NCBI RefSeq assembly: GCF_015070375.1
Contig: NZ_JADCLL010000004.1
Coordinates: 248,001-312,000 of the forward strand
DNA length: 64,000 bases
Origin: Nocardioides kribbensis
GTDB lineage: Bacteria; Actinomycetota; Actinomycetes; Propionibacteriales; Nocardioidaceae
Direction of reading: 5' to 3'
Made by a program: the position numbers and the translations under genes. Within the stretch, counting starts at the first letter, position 1; the number at the start of each line of letters is the position of its first letter. Shown here in pieces: positions 25,052-32,486 of this stretch. A model generated the notes under the pieces. That model was not told where the DNA came from, searched no databases, and was given only the letters and a program-made list of their open reading frames with translations.

Positions 25052-25912
25052 TCAGGTTCGGGCGTGCCGCTCGGCGGCCTCGACCGCGTTTCGGAACAGC
25101 ATGGCGATCGTTGTCGGGCCGACTCCGCCGACCCGCGGCGTGATAGCACCGGCAACGGCCTCGCAGGACTCGTCGACATCGGGCAGTAGACGTCGCCCTT
25201 CATAGCGCACGCCCGCGCCGACGACCGTGACGCCGGGGGTCAGGTGTTCGGGCCGGATCATGCCGGGAACGCCCGCGGCGGCGACGACGATGCTGGCGCG
25301 GCGGGTGTACTCGGCCCAGTCGGGTACACCGGTGTGCACGACGGTGACTGCGGCGTTCGCGGCGTCCCGCTTCTGGGAGAGCAACAGCGCCAACGGACGA
25401 CCGATGGTGGCACCGCGTCCGACGATGCAGACGTCTTGGCCAGCGACAGGGATCTCGTAGTGGGCCAGCAGCGCCTCGATACCAGCCGGTGTGCAGGCGA
25501 CGGGCGCGGGCAGCCCCAGGGCGAGACGTCCGACGTTGACCGGCTGCATCCCGTCGACGTCCTTGTCGGGGTCGACCGTCGCGAGCGCCGCGTCGTAGTC
25601 GATGTGCCGGGGCGCAGGGTGCTGGAAGAGCATGGCGTCCACCGCCGTGTCGGCATTGAACTCCGAGATCACCGCGAGCACGTCGGCCTGGGTCGCGCTG
25701 CTCGGTAGGTGCACATGTGGAGAGGTGAAGCCCAGCTCGGCGGCCTTCTCCTGCTTCATCCGAATGTACCCAGCGCTAGCTGGGTCGTCACCGACGAGCA
25801 ACGTGGCCAGGCCGGGGACGTGGCCAGCAGCGACCAGTACCGCGGCGCGGGCACGGACGTCGGCGAGCACGGCGTCGGCGACGGGGGCTCCGGGCATCAT
25901 GAGTGCTGACAC
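25052..25912 (-). CDS. folD: Divergent FolD (methylene-THF dehydrogenase/cyclohydrolase)
   Basis: 286 residues. LATLLVGDDPASAGYIRMKQEKAAE has the catalytic Tyr-Lys pair, DPDKDVDGMQPVNVGRL and ACTPAGIEALL the folate site, IVGRGATIGRPLALLL the NADP loop, and PRVGGVGPTTIAMLF the C-terminal signature. It interconverts 5,10-methylene- and 10-formyl-THF. The usual VQLPLP segment is replaced by FQHPAP, as in a separate FolD subgroup, and the neighbourhood is not a folate or purine cluster, so it may be a second, acquired copy. The GTG at 25912 or ATGs 12-15 nt later are possible starts. Confidence 0.85.
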   Translation of the reverse strand: MSALMMPGAPVADAVLADVRARAAVLVAAGHVPGLATLLVGDDPASAGYIRMKQEKAAELGFTSPHVHLPSSATQADVLAVISEFNADTAVDAMLFQHPAPRHIDYDAALATVDPDKDVDGMQPVNVGRLALGLPAPVACTPAGIEALLAHYEIPVAGQDVCIVGRGATIGRPLALLLSQKRDAANAAVTVVHTGVPDWAEYTRRASIVVAAAGVPGMIRPEHLTPGVTVVGAGVRYEGRRLLPDVDESCEAVAGAITPRVGGVGPTTIAMLFRNAVEAAERHART

Positions 25913-25928
25913 AAGTCCTCATGATGCC
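25893..25928 (-). promoter_or_regulatory. Perfect 11-bp inverted repeat over the folD start
   Basis: ggcatcatgag (25893-25903) and ctcatgatgcc (25918-25928) are exact complements around a 14-nt loop. On the folD mRNA the outer arm contains the Shine-Dalgarno-like ATGAGGA and the inner arm contains the two in-frame ATG codons, so the hairpin would occlude translation initiation. Confidence 0.6.
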
Positions 25929-26373
25929 TGGTGGCCCCCCGGCGGCAGTCGTTGGCTCGTGGTGACGCCCGCTCATCAGAATGTCCGGGCGTTCCCACGT
26001 TCCGGGAACGCGGTGAACGCGGTGCCAGATCTCACTAGCGGGGAAGTCGTGTGCGGCCGCGTTCCCGCAGGTCACCGCGTTTCGGCGCTTCGCCGCAGCG
26101 AACTAGCCGAAACCGGCGGGCAATCGTGACAGGTCGATGAGCCGGGACGTGGTCCCTTTTGCGCCGGTCCAGGGGACGCTCGCCGAGAGCCCGCTCGGCG
26201 ATGTCGAGGTCTAGGGCCGCGAGCGGTTGCCGGACCTTGACCTCGTGCGCCACGGGATCTCCCTCGCAACGAACGGTGACCCTGATGAGGAGTCGAACTC
26301 GTCAAGATCACCGTAGTTGCGGGGGATCACATCCGGACTACCCAGATGCGGCGTGCCGCCTGTCGAAGTCGGA
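25929..26373. other. Gene-free stretch between folD and the CBASS-like operon
   Basis: About 445 nt with no credible gene. It holds an 8-bp inverted repeat (gcgttccc 25989-25996, gggaacgc 26004-26011) next to further gttcc/ggaac and gaacgcggt repeats, a possible operator or folD promoter region. The rest, 26040-26373, shows only short frames with mixed codon use and is of lower GC than the flanks. Confidence 0.45.
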
Positions 26374-26982
26374 TCAGGGCTGGAGGCGCCAAAGTCTCCG
26401 AGGCAGCAGTCGACGCCATCCGAAGCGATACGTGATGGCACGTTCCAGCTTGGCGACGTGCGGCCACTGGTCCCCCGGTCCCCAGCCGTTGAGGTTCATC
26501 CCGGAGGCGGCTGTGATGGGCGGCTGGTTCCACGCGTCCCCCGTCGCCTGCTTCACCGTTGCGTCGACGGCGGCGAGCGCCTGCTCGAACATGTCCCCGA
26601 GGTCCCCGTGCTCGGAGGCCACCCAGGTCCGGCACGCAGCCAACTGCTCCTGAAGGTCATGGCCCCGCTCCACCAGCGCGGTGAGCACGGCAGGGTCATC
26701 GGAGACCCGGCGCCGGACCCGGTACGGGTACTCCCCACGCGAGATGAGCGACCGGACTGCGTTCGCGTACCCCTCGCGACGAGCGGTCGCGGCGGCCCGC
26801 AGATTCCCGAGCACGCTGGTGATGAGCCCAGCAAGGACGGATGAGCCGAACAAGGTGATGACGACGAGGAGCCACACGCTCGTCGAGGGGTCTTCACTCC
26901 CGGGCGCTGCGGGTGCCCCGCCGGCCTCAGCCACGTGGGTGGCGACCTCGGCGGCCAACAGGTGAATGGTCAGGACGCCCAT
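26374..26982 (-). CDS. Single-helix membrane protein, candidate CBASS effector
   Basis: 202 residues. One hydrophobic helix (residues 36-58, VWLLVVITLFGSSVLAGLIT) follows a short N-terminal segment; the remainder is a soluble, charged, helical domain (YANAVRSLISRGEYPYRVRRR, VLTALVERGHDLQEQLAACRTW, LGDMFEQALAAVDATV) ending in a basic tail. I do not recognise the family. Its place as third gene behind a CD-NTase and E2-like gene, the 13-nt overlap with the latter and GGAGGAG before the ATG argue that it is the downstream effector, which in most CBASS loci is the membrane-damaging or nuclease component. A one-helix topology is unusual for that role. Confidence 0.7.
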   Translation of the reverse strand: MGVLTIHLLAAEVATHVAEAGGAPAAPGSEDPSTSVWLLVVITLFGSSVLAGLITSVLGNLRAAATARREGYANAVRSLISRGEYPYRVRRRVSDDPAVLTALVERGHDLQEQLAACRTWVASEHGDLGDMFEQALAAVDATVKQATGDAWNQPPITAASGMNLNGWGPGDQWPHVAKLERAITYRFGWRRLLPRRLWRLQP

Positions 26983-27494
26983 CGTCGCTCCTCCTCGCGC
27001 ATGAAGGCGCTACGGATGGGGTGCGCGCCGTTGACACGCTCAGCGTGCGGGGCGTCCTCGACCGGCCACTGACCCTCGCGGCGGTAGTACTCCTCGAAGA
27101 GCAGGTGGCGATGCACACGGGTGACGTACTGCTCCAGGCCGTCGTCCCACTCCCATCGCAGCGCCCGGGGGTCCTTCGGGTACCACAGGCACAGGTCGCC
27201 GGCGAGCTTCCCGAACCGGGGCCCGAGCGGGGACGGGTTGCGGTGGTGCCAGGTGCGGTCCGGCCCGAGTGGGAACGCGTAGATGGCGCCGTCAGGTCGG
27301 ACGCTTACCCGGCCGCGCTCGACGCCGTAGCCGGCCACTCCCAGCTCGGGCAGGGGCGCGAACGTGAGGTCGATGACCAGGCCGCCGTACCGAGGCTCAC
27401 GAAGGTCGTCGACGGTCACGCCGAACACCTCGTCCTGGAGAACCCGGCGCACGCGCGCCGGGTCGTCCAGGACGTCGCTCAGCGCGAGGGCCAC
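26970..27494 (-). CDS. Stand-alone E2 (UBC)-like protein of a CBASS-like operon
   Basis: 174 residues. The layout is that of bacterial E2-like proteins: beta strands YGGLVIDLTFAPLP and VSVRPDGAIYAFPLGP, a WHHRNP turn (residues 82-87), then GDLCLWYPKDP with Cys102 as the expected thioester Cys, and a helical end RHLLFEEYYRREGQWPVEDAPH. In short type II CBASS an E2 without E1 conjugates the cyclase to a target. No E1 or JAB peptidase is encoded nearby. The GTG start at 27494 overlaps the cyclase stop by 16 nt and lacks a clear Shine-Dalgarno, so it relies on coupling. Confidence 0.72.
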   Translation of the reverse strand: MALALSDVLDDPARVRRVLQDEVFGVTVDDLREPRYGGLVIDLTFAPLPELGVAGYGVERGRVSVRPDGAIYAFPLGPDRTWHHRNPSPLGPRFGKLAGDLCLWYPKDPRALRWEWDDGLEQYVTRVHRHLLFEEYYRREGQWPVEDAPHAERVNGAHPIRSAFMREEERRWAS

Positions 27495-28537
27495 GTGCCC
27501 GGCAGGCCGAAGACCGAGCCCTGGCCACCGTCCGGTCCGCGGGTCCAGGAGCGGCCCGGGGCCGCGGCCTGCTGCGCGACCGTCGTGGTGCTCGGACGTC
27601 CCGCACTCGACACGCTGCCGGCCGCGAAGGCGGTCATCACGTCGAGGACGGGGCGGATCGGCGCGTCGGGGAACGCGTCCCCGAACAGGGAGTGCCACAC
27701 GCTGATGGCGCCGTCCATGTCGCCGGCACGCTCGAGCCGGAGCGCCTCGGACGCCTTGCGGGAGGCCTCGGCGTACACCCGGGCAGCGGTCTCCCGCTCC
27801 TCGTCGGTCCACTTGATGGTGACGTCGTCCTCTCCGGCCGGCTCGAGCACCGGACCCTTGACGCCGTCCTTGGCGTACGCCAGGACGGCAGCCACCGCGT
27901 CCTTGTCGAGCATCTTGCGGCCGACGACTGCGTACGCGAGCGACTCCACGACGATGCCGGAGACGAAGTCGAGCTCCTCGTGGTGCTTCGTGAACGCCTT
28001 GACCTCGCGGACCTGGTGGACGAACCGGCCGTCCGTGGCCTGGTTCCGGTCAGAGACACGCTTCAGCTGGATGCGCGTGTTGCTCTGCTCCCAGGTCCCC
28101 TCGAAGCGGTCACCGATGAGGACGTAGTCGTTGTCGGTGTCGAAGGCCGGCACGAGGTCGATGGTGAAGTCGACGTCGCTGAGCGTCAGCCGCAGCGCCT
28201 TGCCGGACGGCTCGTCACCCACGTCGAACTGGACGTCGGGCCACCGGTCCACGATGGGCGCCTTGAACGACTCCATGGCCCTGCCCGGGCCGTCGGGGCC
28301 GCGCAGCTGCTCCCACAGGTAGGGGGGCAGCAGGCACACGATGTCGACGTCCTTTAGCGGCTTCAGCATCGTCTTGCGGGCGAACGACCCCTGCAGGAAG
28401 CTGCCCGCGATGAGCCCGGCCTTGGTGAGGTCGTCGCGGATGGTGTTGTGCAGCGTCTGCGCCTTCTGGCGCACGAACGGGTCGAGGTTGAGGTTCTCGT
28501 CGAGCTTGATGAACGAGTTGTCCACGGTCCGCTTCAT
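27479..28537 (-). CDS. CD-NTase (cGAS/DncV-like cyclic-oligonucleotide synthase) of a CBASS-like operon
   Basis: 352 residues. The nucleotidyltransferase signature is complete: AGSFLQGSFARKT (Gly45-Ser46), LKDVDIVCLLP with Asp63 and Asp65, and the third acidic residue in DVDFTIDLVPAF (Asp127). A helical C-terminal domain (residues 150-310) and a flexible Gly/Ser/Pro tail follow. Enzymes of this type make cyclic di- or trinucleotides on phage infection and trigger a suicide effector. GGAGG stands 6 nt before the ATG. The clade and product cannot be decided by eye. The exposed Gly-rich C-terminus would suit conjugation by the neighbouring E2-like protein. Confidence 0.88.
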   Translation of the reverse strand: MKRTVDNSFIKLDENLNLDPFVRQKAQTLHNTIRDDLTKAGLIAGSFLQGSFARKTMLKPLKDVDIVCLLPPYLWEQLRGPDGPGRAMESFKAPIVDRWPDVQFDVGDEPSGKALRLTLSDVDFTIDLVPAFDTDNDYVLIGDRFEGTWEQSNTRIQLKRVSDRNQATDGRFVHQVREVKAFTKHHEELDFVSGIVVESLAYAVVGRKMLDKDAVAAVLAYAKDGVKGPVLEPAGEDDVTIKWTDEERETAARVYAEASRKASEALRLERAGDMDGAISVWHSLFGDAFPDAPIRPVLDVMTAFAAGSVSSAGRPSTTTVAQQAAAPGRSWTRGPDGGQGSVFGLPGTWPSR

Positions 28538-28591
28538 GCGGGCCTCCTAGAGGTTGAAGAGAGTGGTCGTGCCGGACGGCACGGCCGTGGT

Positions 28592-28619
28592 GGCGGCCCT
28601 CCCCGTAGGGAGGGCCGCC
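28592..28619 (-). terminator. Perfect 12-bp hairpin between the small basic gene and the CD-NTase gene
   Basis: ggcggccctccc (28592-28603) and gggagggccgcc (28608-28619) pair without mismatch around cgta. It sits 5 nt after the small gene's stop and 55 nt before the CD-NTase start. There is no U-run; it may terminate, attenuate or stabilise transcripts into the operon. A second small hairpin (gtgcc/ggcac) follows at about 28568-28582. Confidence 0.6.
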
Positions 28620-28624
28620 GAGAG

Positions 28625-28762
28625 TCACTTCCGCTTCGGCGTCTGCGACAACGCGCTGGCGGCAGCCGACTTCGCGGCCTTGCCCGCCTTCGGGTTGCTC
28701 AGCACCTTGCTGGCAGCCGACGCAGCCTTCGCGCTCGTCTGCCTCGTGTTCCTCTTGGTCAT
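28625..28762 (-). CDS. Small basic Ala/Ser/Lys-rich protein upstream of the CD-NTase
   Basis: 45 residues from the ATG at 28762 (49 from a GTG at 28774). The sequence MTKRNTRQTSAKAASAASKV and later AKSAAASALSQTPKRK is strongly cationic and helical. I have the impression that similar short proteins ending in SALSQ occur near defence genes in other bacteria, but I cannot verify it. Purine-rich gagagag precedes the ATG. It reads in the same direction as the CBASS-like genes and is separated from them by a strong hairpin. Function unknown. Confidence 0.6.
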   Translation of the reverse strand: MTKRNTRQTSAKAASAASKVLSNPKAGKAAKSAAASALSQTPKRK

Positions 28763-28774
28763 CTCTCTCTTCAC

Positions 28775-29394
28775 CCCCGCCCCTGATGCCGTATGGACAA
28801 GCCGGCACCGGGGGTGGTCACATACGGGTGAACGCCCCGCACTCGGCCACTCGGTCGGTGCCCCCGAGGCCCGGTCTGCCAGGACCGGGCCTCGAGTTCT
28901 TGTGTGGGCCTCGATGGCCCGCGTGCAGTTGATCACCTCGCACCGACGCTGAACCGTCGGCGAGAGCTTCGTGGGCCAGCGCGATGCGACGACGCAGGCC
29001 GCGGCACGAGAGCGGATAGCGCTCGACAGGTGCCAGACGTGGGGCCGGCCCGGCTCCCCACACTGCGGGAGGCCGGGCCGGTCAAGGTTGGGGATGAGTC
29101 GGATCGGATCAGCGCCGTCGTTCGAGGCAGCATCCAGCGCCGAGGCGTCGCCCTGGTTCGTGTGCTGGGTCTGGCTGATCACGATGTTCCTCTTCCACCT
29201 GGGGTCGTTGACGGAGGTTCGCGGGCCAGTCGGCGACTGGCCCAACCAAGTTCGACCCCGGAGATGCGGTGTCCCACTGTCGGGGAGCTAGCCCCCCCAA
29301 GGGGGACACCGCATCTTGGTTAGTTCAAGGCAGTTCTCACTTCCTGTTCGAGCAGATCCGGCCCCCGCAGGGGACACGGAACCCTCGGTTGATT
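28775..29394. other. Hairpin-rich gene-free stretch between the island and nrdJ
   Basis: About 620 nt without a supported gene. It contains four strong inverted repeats: 28866-28893 (11-bp stem, followed by gttcttgt on the plus strand), about 29044-29081 (10-bp stem plus a bulge), 29223-29243 (gggccagtc/gactggccc) and 29263-29315 (13-bp stem). A 7-bp repeat ccgtatg/catacgg (28789-28795, 28821-28827) lies just upstream of the small basic gene and could be an operator. One long minus-strand frame spans it but has non-coding-like composition. Confidence 0.5.
29263..29315 (-). terminator. 13-bp inverted repeat downstream of nrdJ
   Basis: gatgcggtgtccc (29263-29275) and gggacaccgcatc (29303-29315) are exact complements; the loop itself folds (ggggag/cccccc). 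aaccaag lies outside the left arm (12 nt away) and cttggtt directly beside the right arm. Located 80 nt after the nrdJ stop, it could be the nrdJ terminator or an island end. Confidence 0.5.
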
Positions 29395-32298
29395 TCAGCT
29401 GCAGCCGGAGGTGCTGCCGCAGCCCTCGCAGACGTAGCAGGAGCCTGCGGGGCGCATCTTGGTGCCGCAGGTGAAGCACAGCGGGGAGTCGATCGCGGTG
29501 CCGGTGATCTTCTCCATCAGCTCGGCGGAGGTGTGGGCCTCCTTGGCCGGCTGGGCCGGGACCTCGCGCTGCGAGGCGCCCTCGGTGTCGTGGGTGACGA
29601 CACCCTCGACGGTCTCGGGCTCGGCGACCGGCGCCGAGGCGACCGGCTCGTCGATGAGCTCCGCGGCGCCGCCGGTCTCGACGACGGGCTCGTAGGAGCC
29701 GGTCTCGAGGTAGCGCTGACGCTCGTCGGCGGAGTAGATCCCCATGGCCTGGCGCTGCTCGAAGGGCAGGTAGTCCAGGGCCAGGCGGCGGAAGATGTAG
29801 TCCATGATCGACTGGCTCATCCGCACGTCGGGGTCGTCGGTGAGGCCGGCGGGCTCGAAGCGCAGGTTGGTGAACTTCGAGACGTAGGTCTCCAGCGGCA
29901 CGCCGTACTGCAGGCCGATGCTGACCGCGATCGAGAACGCGTCCATGACGCCGGCCAGGGTCGAGCCCTGCTTGCCGAGCTTGAGGAAGATCTCGCCGAG
30001 CTCGCCGTCGGCGTGCGCACCCGAGGTCATGTAGCCCTCGGCGCCACCCACGGTGAAGGAGGTGGTGCGCGAGACGCGCGACTTGGGCAGGCGCTTGCGG
30101 GTCGGGGCGTAGACGACCTTCTCGACGACCTTGGTCTCGACCGGGGCGGCGTCGGCGCTCTTGTTGGAGTCGGTGCCCTTGTTGTCGCCCTTGCCGCTCG
30201 ACATGGGCTGGCCGACCTTGCAGTTGTCGCGGTAGACCGCGGTGGCCTTGAGGCCGAGCTTCCAGGACTGGAAGTAGACGTCCTCGATCTCCTCGACCGT
30301 GGCGGTCTCGGGGAGGTTGACGGTCTTGGAGATCGCACCGGAGAGGAACGGCTGGCAGGCCGCCATCATCCGCACGTGGCCCATCGGGGCCAGGGCGCGG
30401 GCGCCCATGGCGGTGTCGAAGACCTCGTAGTGCTCCTGGCGCAGACCCGGGGCCTCGATGACGTGGCCCTCGGCGGCGATGTGGTCGACGATCGCCTCGA
30501 CCTGCTCGGGCTGGTAGCCCATCTTGCGCAGGGCGCGCGGGATGGTCTGGTTGACGATCTGCATGGAGCCGCCACCGACGAGCTTCTTGAACTTCACCAG
30601 CGAGAAGTCGGGCTCGATGCCGGTGGTGTCGCAGTCCATCATGAAGCCGATGGTGCCGGTGGGCGCGAGCACCGAGGCCTGCGCGTTGCGGAAGCCGTGC
30701 TTCGCGCCGAGCTCCTGCACCTGGGCCCACGCGGCCGTGGCCAGCTTGTGGACCTGCTCGTCGGCGATGTGGACCGGGCGCACCGTGTCGTTGGCGGCCT
30801 GGTGCTTGCGCATGACGCGCTTGTGGGCGTCGGCGTTGCGGGCGTAGCCGGTGTAGGGGCCCACGACGCCGGCGATCTCGGCCGAGCGCTTGTAGGAGGT
30901 GCCGGTCATCAGCGAGGTGATGGTGGCGGCCATGGCGCGGCCGCCGTCGGAGTCGTAGCCCAGGCCCATGGCCATGAGCAGCGCGCCGAGGTTGGCGTAG
31001 CCGATGCCGAGCTGGCGGTAGTCGCGGGTGGTCTGGCCGATCGACTCGGTCGGGAAGTCGGCGAAGCAGATGGAGATGTCCATCGCGGTGATGATGAACT
31101 CCACGGCCTTCGCGAACAGCGCGCCGTCGAAGGTGTCGTCGTCCTTGAGGAACTTCAGCAGGTTGAGGCTGGCGAGGTTGCACGAGGAGTTGTCGAGCGA
31201 CATGTACTCCGAGCAGGGGTTGGACGCGGTGATGCGGCCGGTCTCGGGGTTGGTGTGCCAGTCGTTGATGGTGTCGTCGTACTGCATGCCCGGGTCGGCG
31301 CACTCCCACGCGGCGGTGGCGATCTTGCGCCACAGGTCGCGGGCGTCGACGGTCTCGATGACCGAGCCGTCCTTGCGCGAGCGCAGGCCGAAGTCGGTGC
31401 CGTTCTCGACCGCGCGCATGAACTCGTCGGAGACGCGCACGGAGTTGTTGGCGTTCTGGTACTGCACCGAGGTGATGTCGTCGCCGCCGAGGTCCATGTC
31501 GAAGCCGGCGTCGCGCAGGGCGCGGATCTTGTCCTCCTCGCGCGCCTTGGTCGCCACGAACTCCTCGATGTCGGGGTGGTCGACGTCGAGCACGACCATC
31601 TTCGCCGCGCGGCGCGTGGCACCGCCGGACTTGATGGTGCCGGCGGAGGCGTCGGCGCCGCGCATGAAGGAGACGGGGCCCGAGGCGGTGCCGCCGGAGG
31701 AGAGCAGCTCCTTGGAGGAGCGGATGCGGGAGAGGTTGAGGCCGGCGCCGGAGCCGCCCTTGAAGATGAAGCCCTCCTCCTTGTACCAGTTCAGGATCGA
31801 GTCCATGGAGTCGTCGACCGAGAGGATGAAGCAGGCCGAGACCTGCTGCGGGGAGGGCGTGCCGACGTTGAACCACACCGGGGAGTTGAACGAGAAGTAC
31901 TGGTGCACCAGCAGCCAGGTCAGCTCGTGCTCGAAGACCTCGGCGTCGGCCGGGGACGCGAAGTAGCCGTTGTCCTCGCCGCCCTTGCGGTAGGTCTTCA
32001 CGACCCGGTCGACGAGCTCGCGCAGGCTCTGCTCGCGGGTGTCGGAGCCGACGGCGCCGCGGAAGTACTTGGTGGTGACGATCGTGGAGGCGTTGACCGA
32101 CCAGAAGTCGGGGAACTCCACGTTCTTCTGCTCGAAGACGGTGGCGCCGGTCTTCCAGTTGGTCTGGACGACGTCGCGGCGCTCCCAGGTGATCTCGTCG
32201 TAGGGGTGCACGCCGGCGGTGCTGAACGTGCGCTCGAAGGTCAGGCCCTTGCCCGCCGCCGAGGCGCCGGTCTGGGCCCCGCTCATCGTCTCCGTCAT
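29395..32298 (-). CDS. nrdJ: Vitamin B12-dependent (class II) ribonucleoside-diphosphate reductase
   Basis: 967 residues, full length for actinobacterial NrdJ. Key parts: YFSFNSPVWFNVG, GGSGAGLNLSRIRSS, the finger-loop NPCSEYMSLDNSSCNLAS, VLAPTGTIGFMMDCDTTG, and the C-terminal Cys cluster (LCFTCGTKMRP, CYVCEGCGSTSGCS) that re-reduces the active site. It converts ribonucleotides to deoxyribonucleotides with adenosylcobalamin and works without oxygen. The ATG at 32298 is preceded by AGGGAGAG. It follows nrdR in the same direction (188-nt gap) and is under the NrdR boxes upstream of nrdR. Confidence 0.96.
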   Translation of the reverse strand: MTETMSGAQTGASAAGKGLTFERTFSTAGVHPYDEITWERRDVVQTNWKTGATVFEQKNVEFPDFWSVNASTIVTTKYFRGAVGSDTREQSLRELVDRVVKTYRKGGEDNGYFASPADAEVFEHELTWLLVHQYFSFNSPVWFNVGTPSPQQVSACFILSVDDSMDSILNWYKEEGFIFKGGSGAGLNLSRIRSSKELLSSGGTASGPVSFMRGADASAGTIKSGGATRRAAKMVVLDVDHPDIEEFVATKAREEDKIRALRDAGFDMDLGGDDITSVQYQNANNSVRVSDEFMRAVENGTDFGLRSRKDGSVIETVDARDLWRKIATAAWECADPGMQYDDTINDWHTNPETGRITASNPCSEYMSLDNSSCNLASLNLLKFLKDDDTFDGALFAKAVEFIITAMDISICFADFPTESIGQTTRDYRQLGIGYANLGALLMAMGLGYDSDGGRAMAATITSLMTGTSYKRSAEIAGVVGPYTGYARNADAHKRVMRKHQAANDTVRPVHIADEQVHKLATAAWAQVQELGAKHGFRNAQASVLAPTGTIGFMMDCDTTGIEPDFSLVKFKKLVGGGSMQIVNQTIPRALRKMGYQPEQVEAIVDHIAAEGHVIEAPGLRQEHYEVFDTAMGARALAPMGHVRMMAACQPFLSGAISKTVNLPETATVEEIEDVYFQSWKLGLKATAVYRDNCKVGQPMSSGKGDNKGTDSNKSADAAPVETKVVEKVVYAPTRKRLPKSRVSRTTSFTVGGAEGYMTSGAHADGELGEIFLKLGKQGSTLAGVMDAFSIAVSIGLQYGVPLETYVSKFTNLRFEPAGLTDDPDVRMSQSIMDYIFRRLALDYLPFEQRQAMGIYSADERQRYLETGSYEPVVETGGAAELIDEPVASAPVAEPETVEGVVTHDTEGASQREVPAQPAKEAHTSAELMEKITGTAIDSPLCFTCGTKMRPAGSCYVCEGCGSTSGCS

Positions 32299-32486
32299 GT
32301 GCTGCTCTCCCTGTGTCGCGTGCTGGCTGTGTCGCGTGCTGGTCGTGTGGTGCGTGGTCGGGCTCGTGTCGATGGTCGCGCTGACCACCGACACTCGGGG
32401 GGCGGACCGGCGTGGGGGTCGGTCCGGTGGGGAGGAGGTGGTGCGCCCGGCAGGCAGCTTCCCCACTGCCTGCCGGGCGGTCTGGG

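Noticed and set aside
28554..28952. Plus-strand 132-codon frame with a hydrophobic stretch opposite the small basic gene.
   Set aside because: No ribosome site and the hydrophobic run is the complement of the Ala/Lys/Ser repeats; the minus-strand gene fits the operon direction.
28775..29245. Long N-terminal extension of the small basic protein on the minus strand.
   Set aside because: The extension crosses several strong hairpins, has no domain and lacks coding-like codon bias; a local start is more likely.
24594..29394. CRISPR array, integrase, transposase or tRNA attachment site as the cause of the island.
   Set aside because: No regularly spaced repeats, no recombinase motifs, no tRNA-like cloverleaf seen on either strand.
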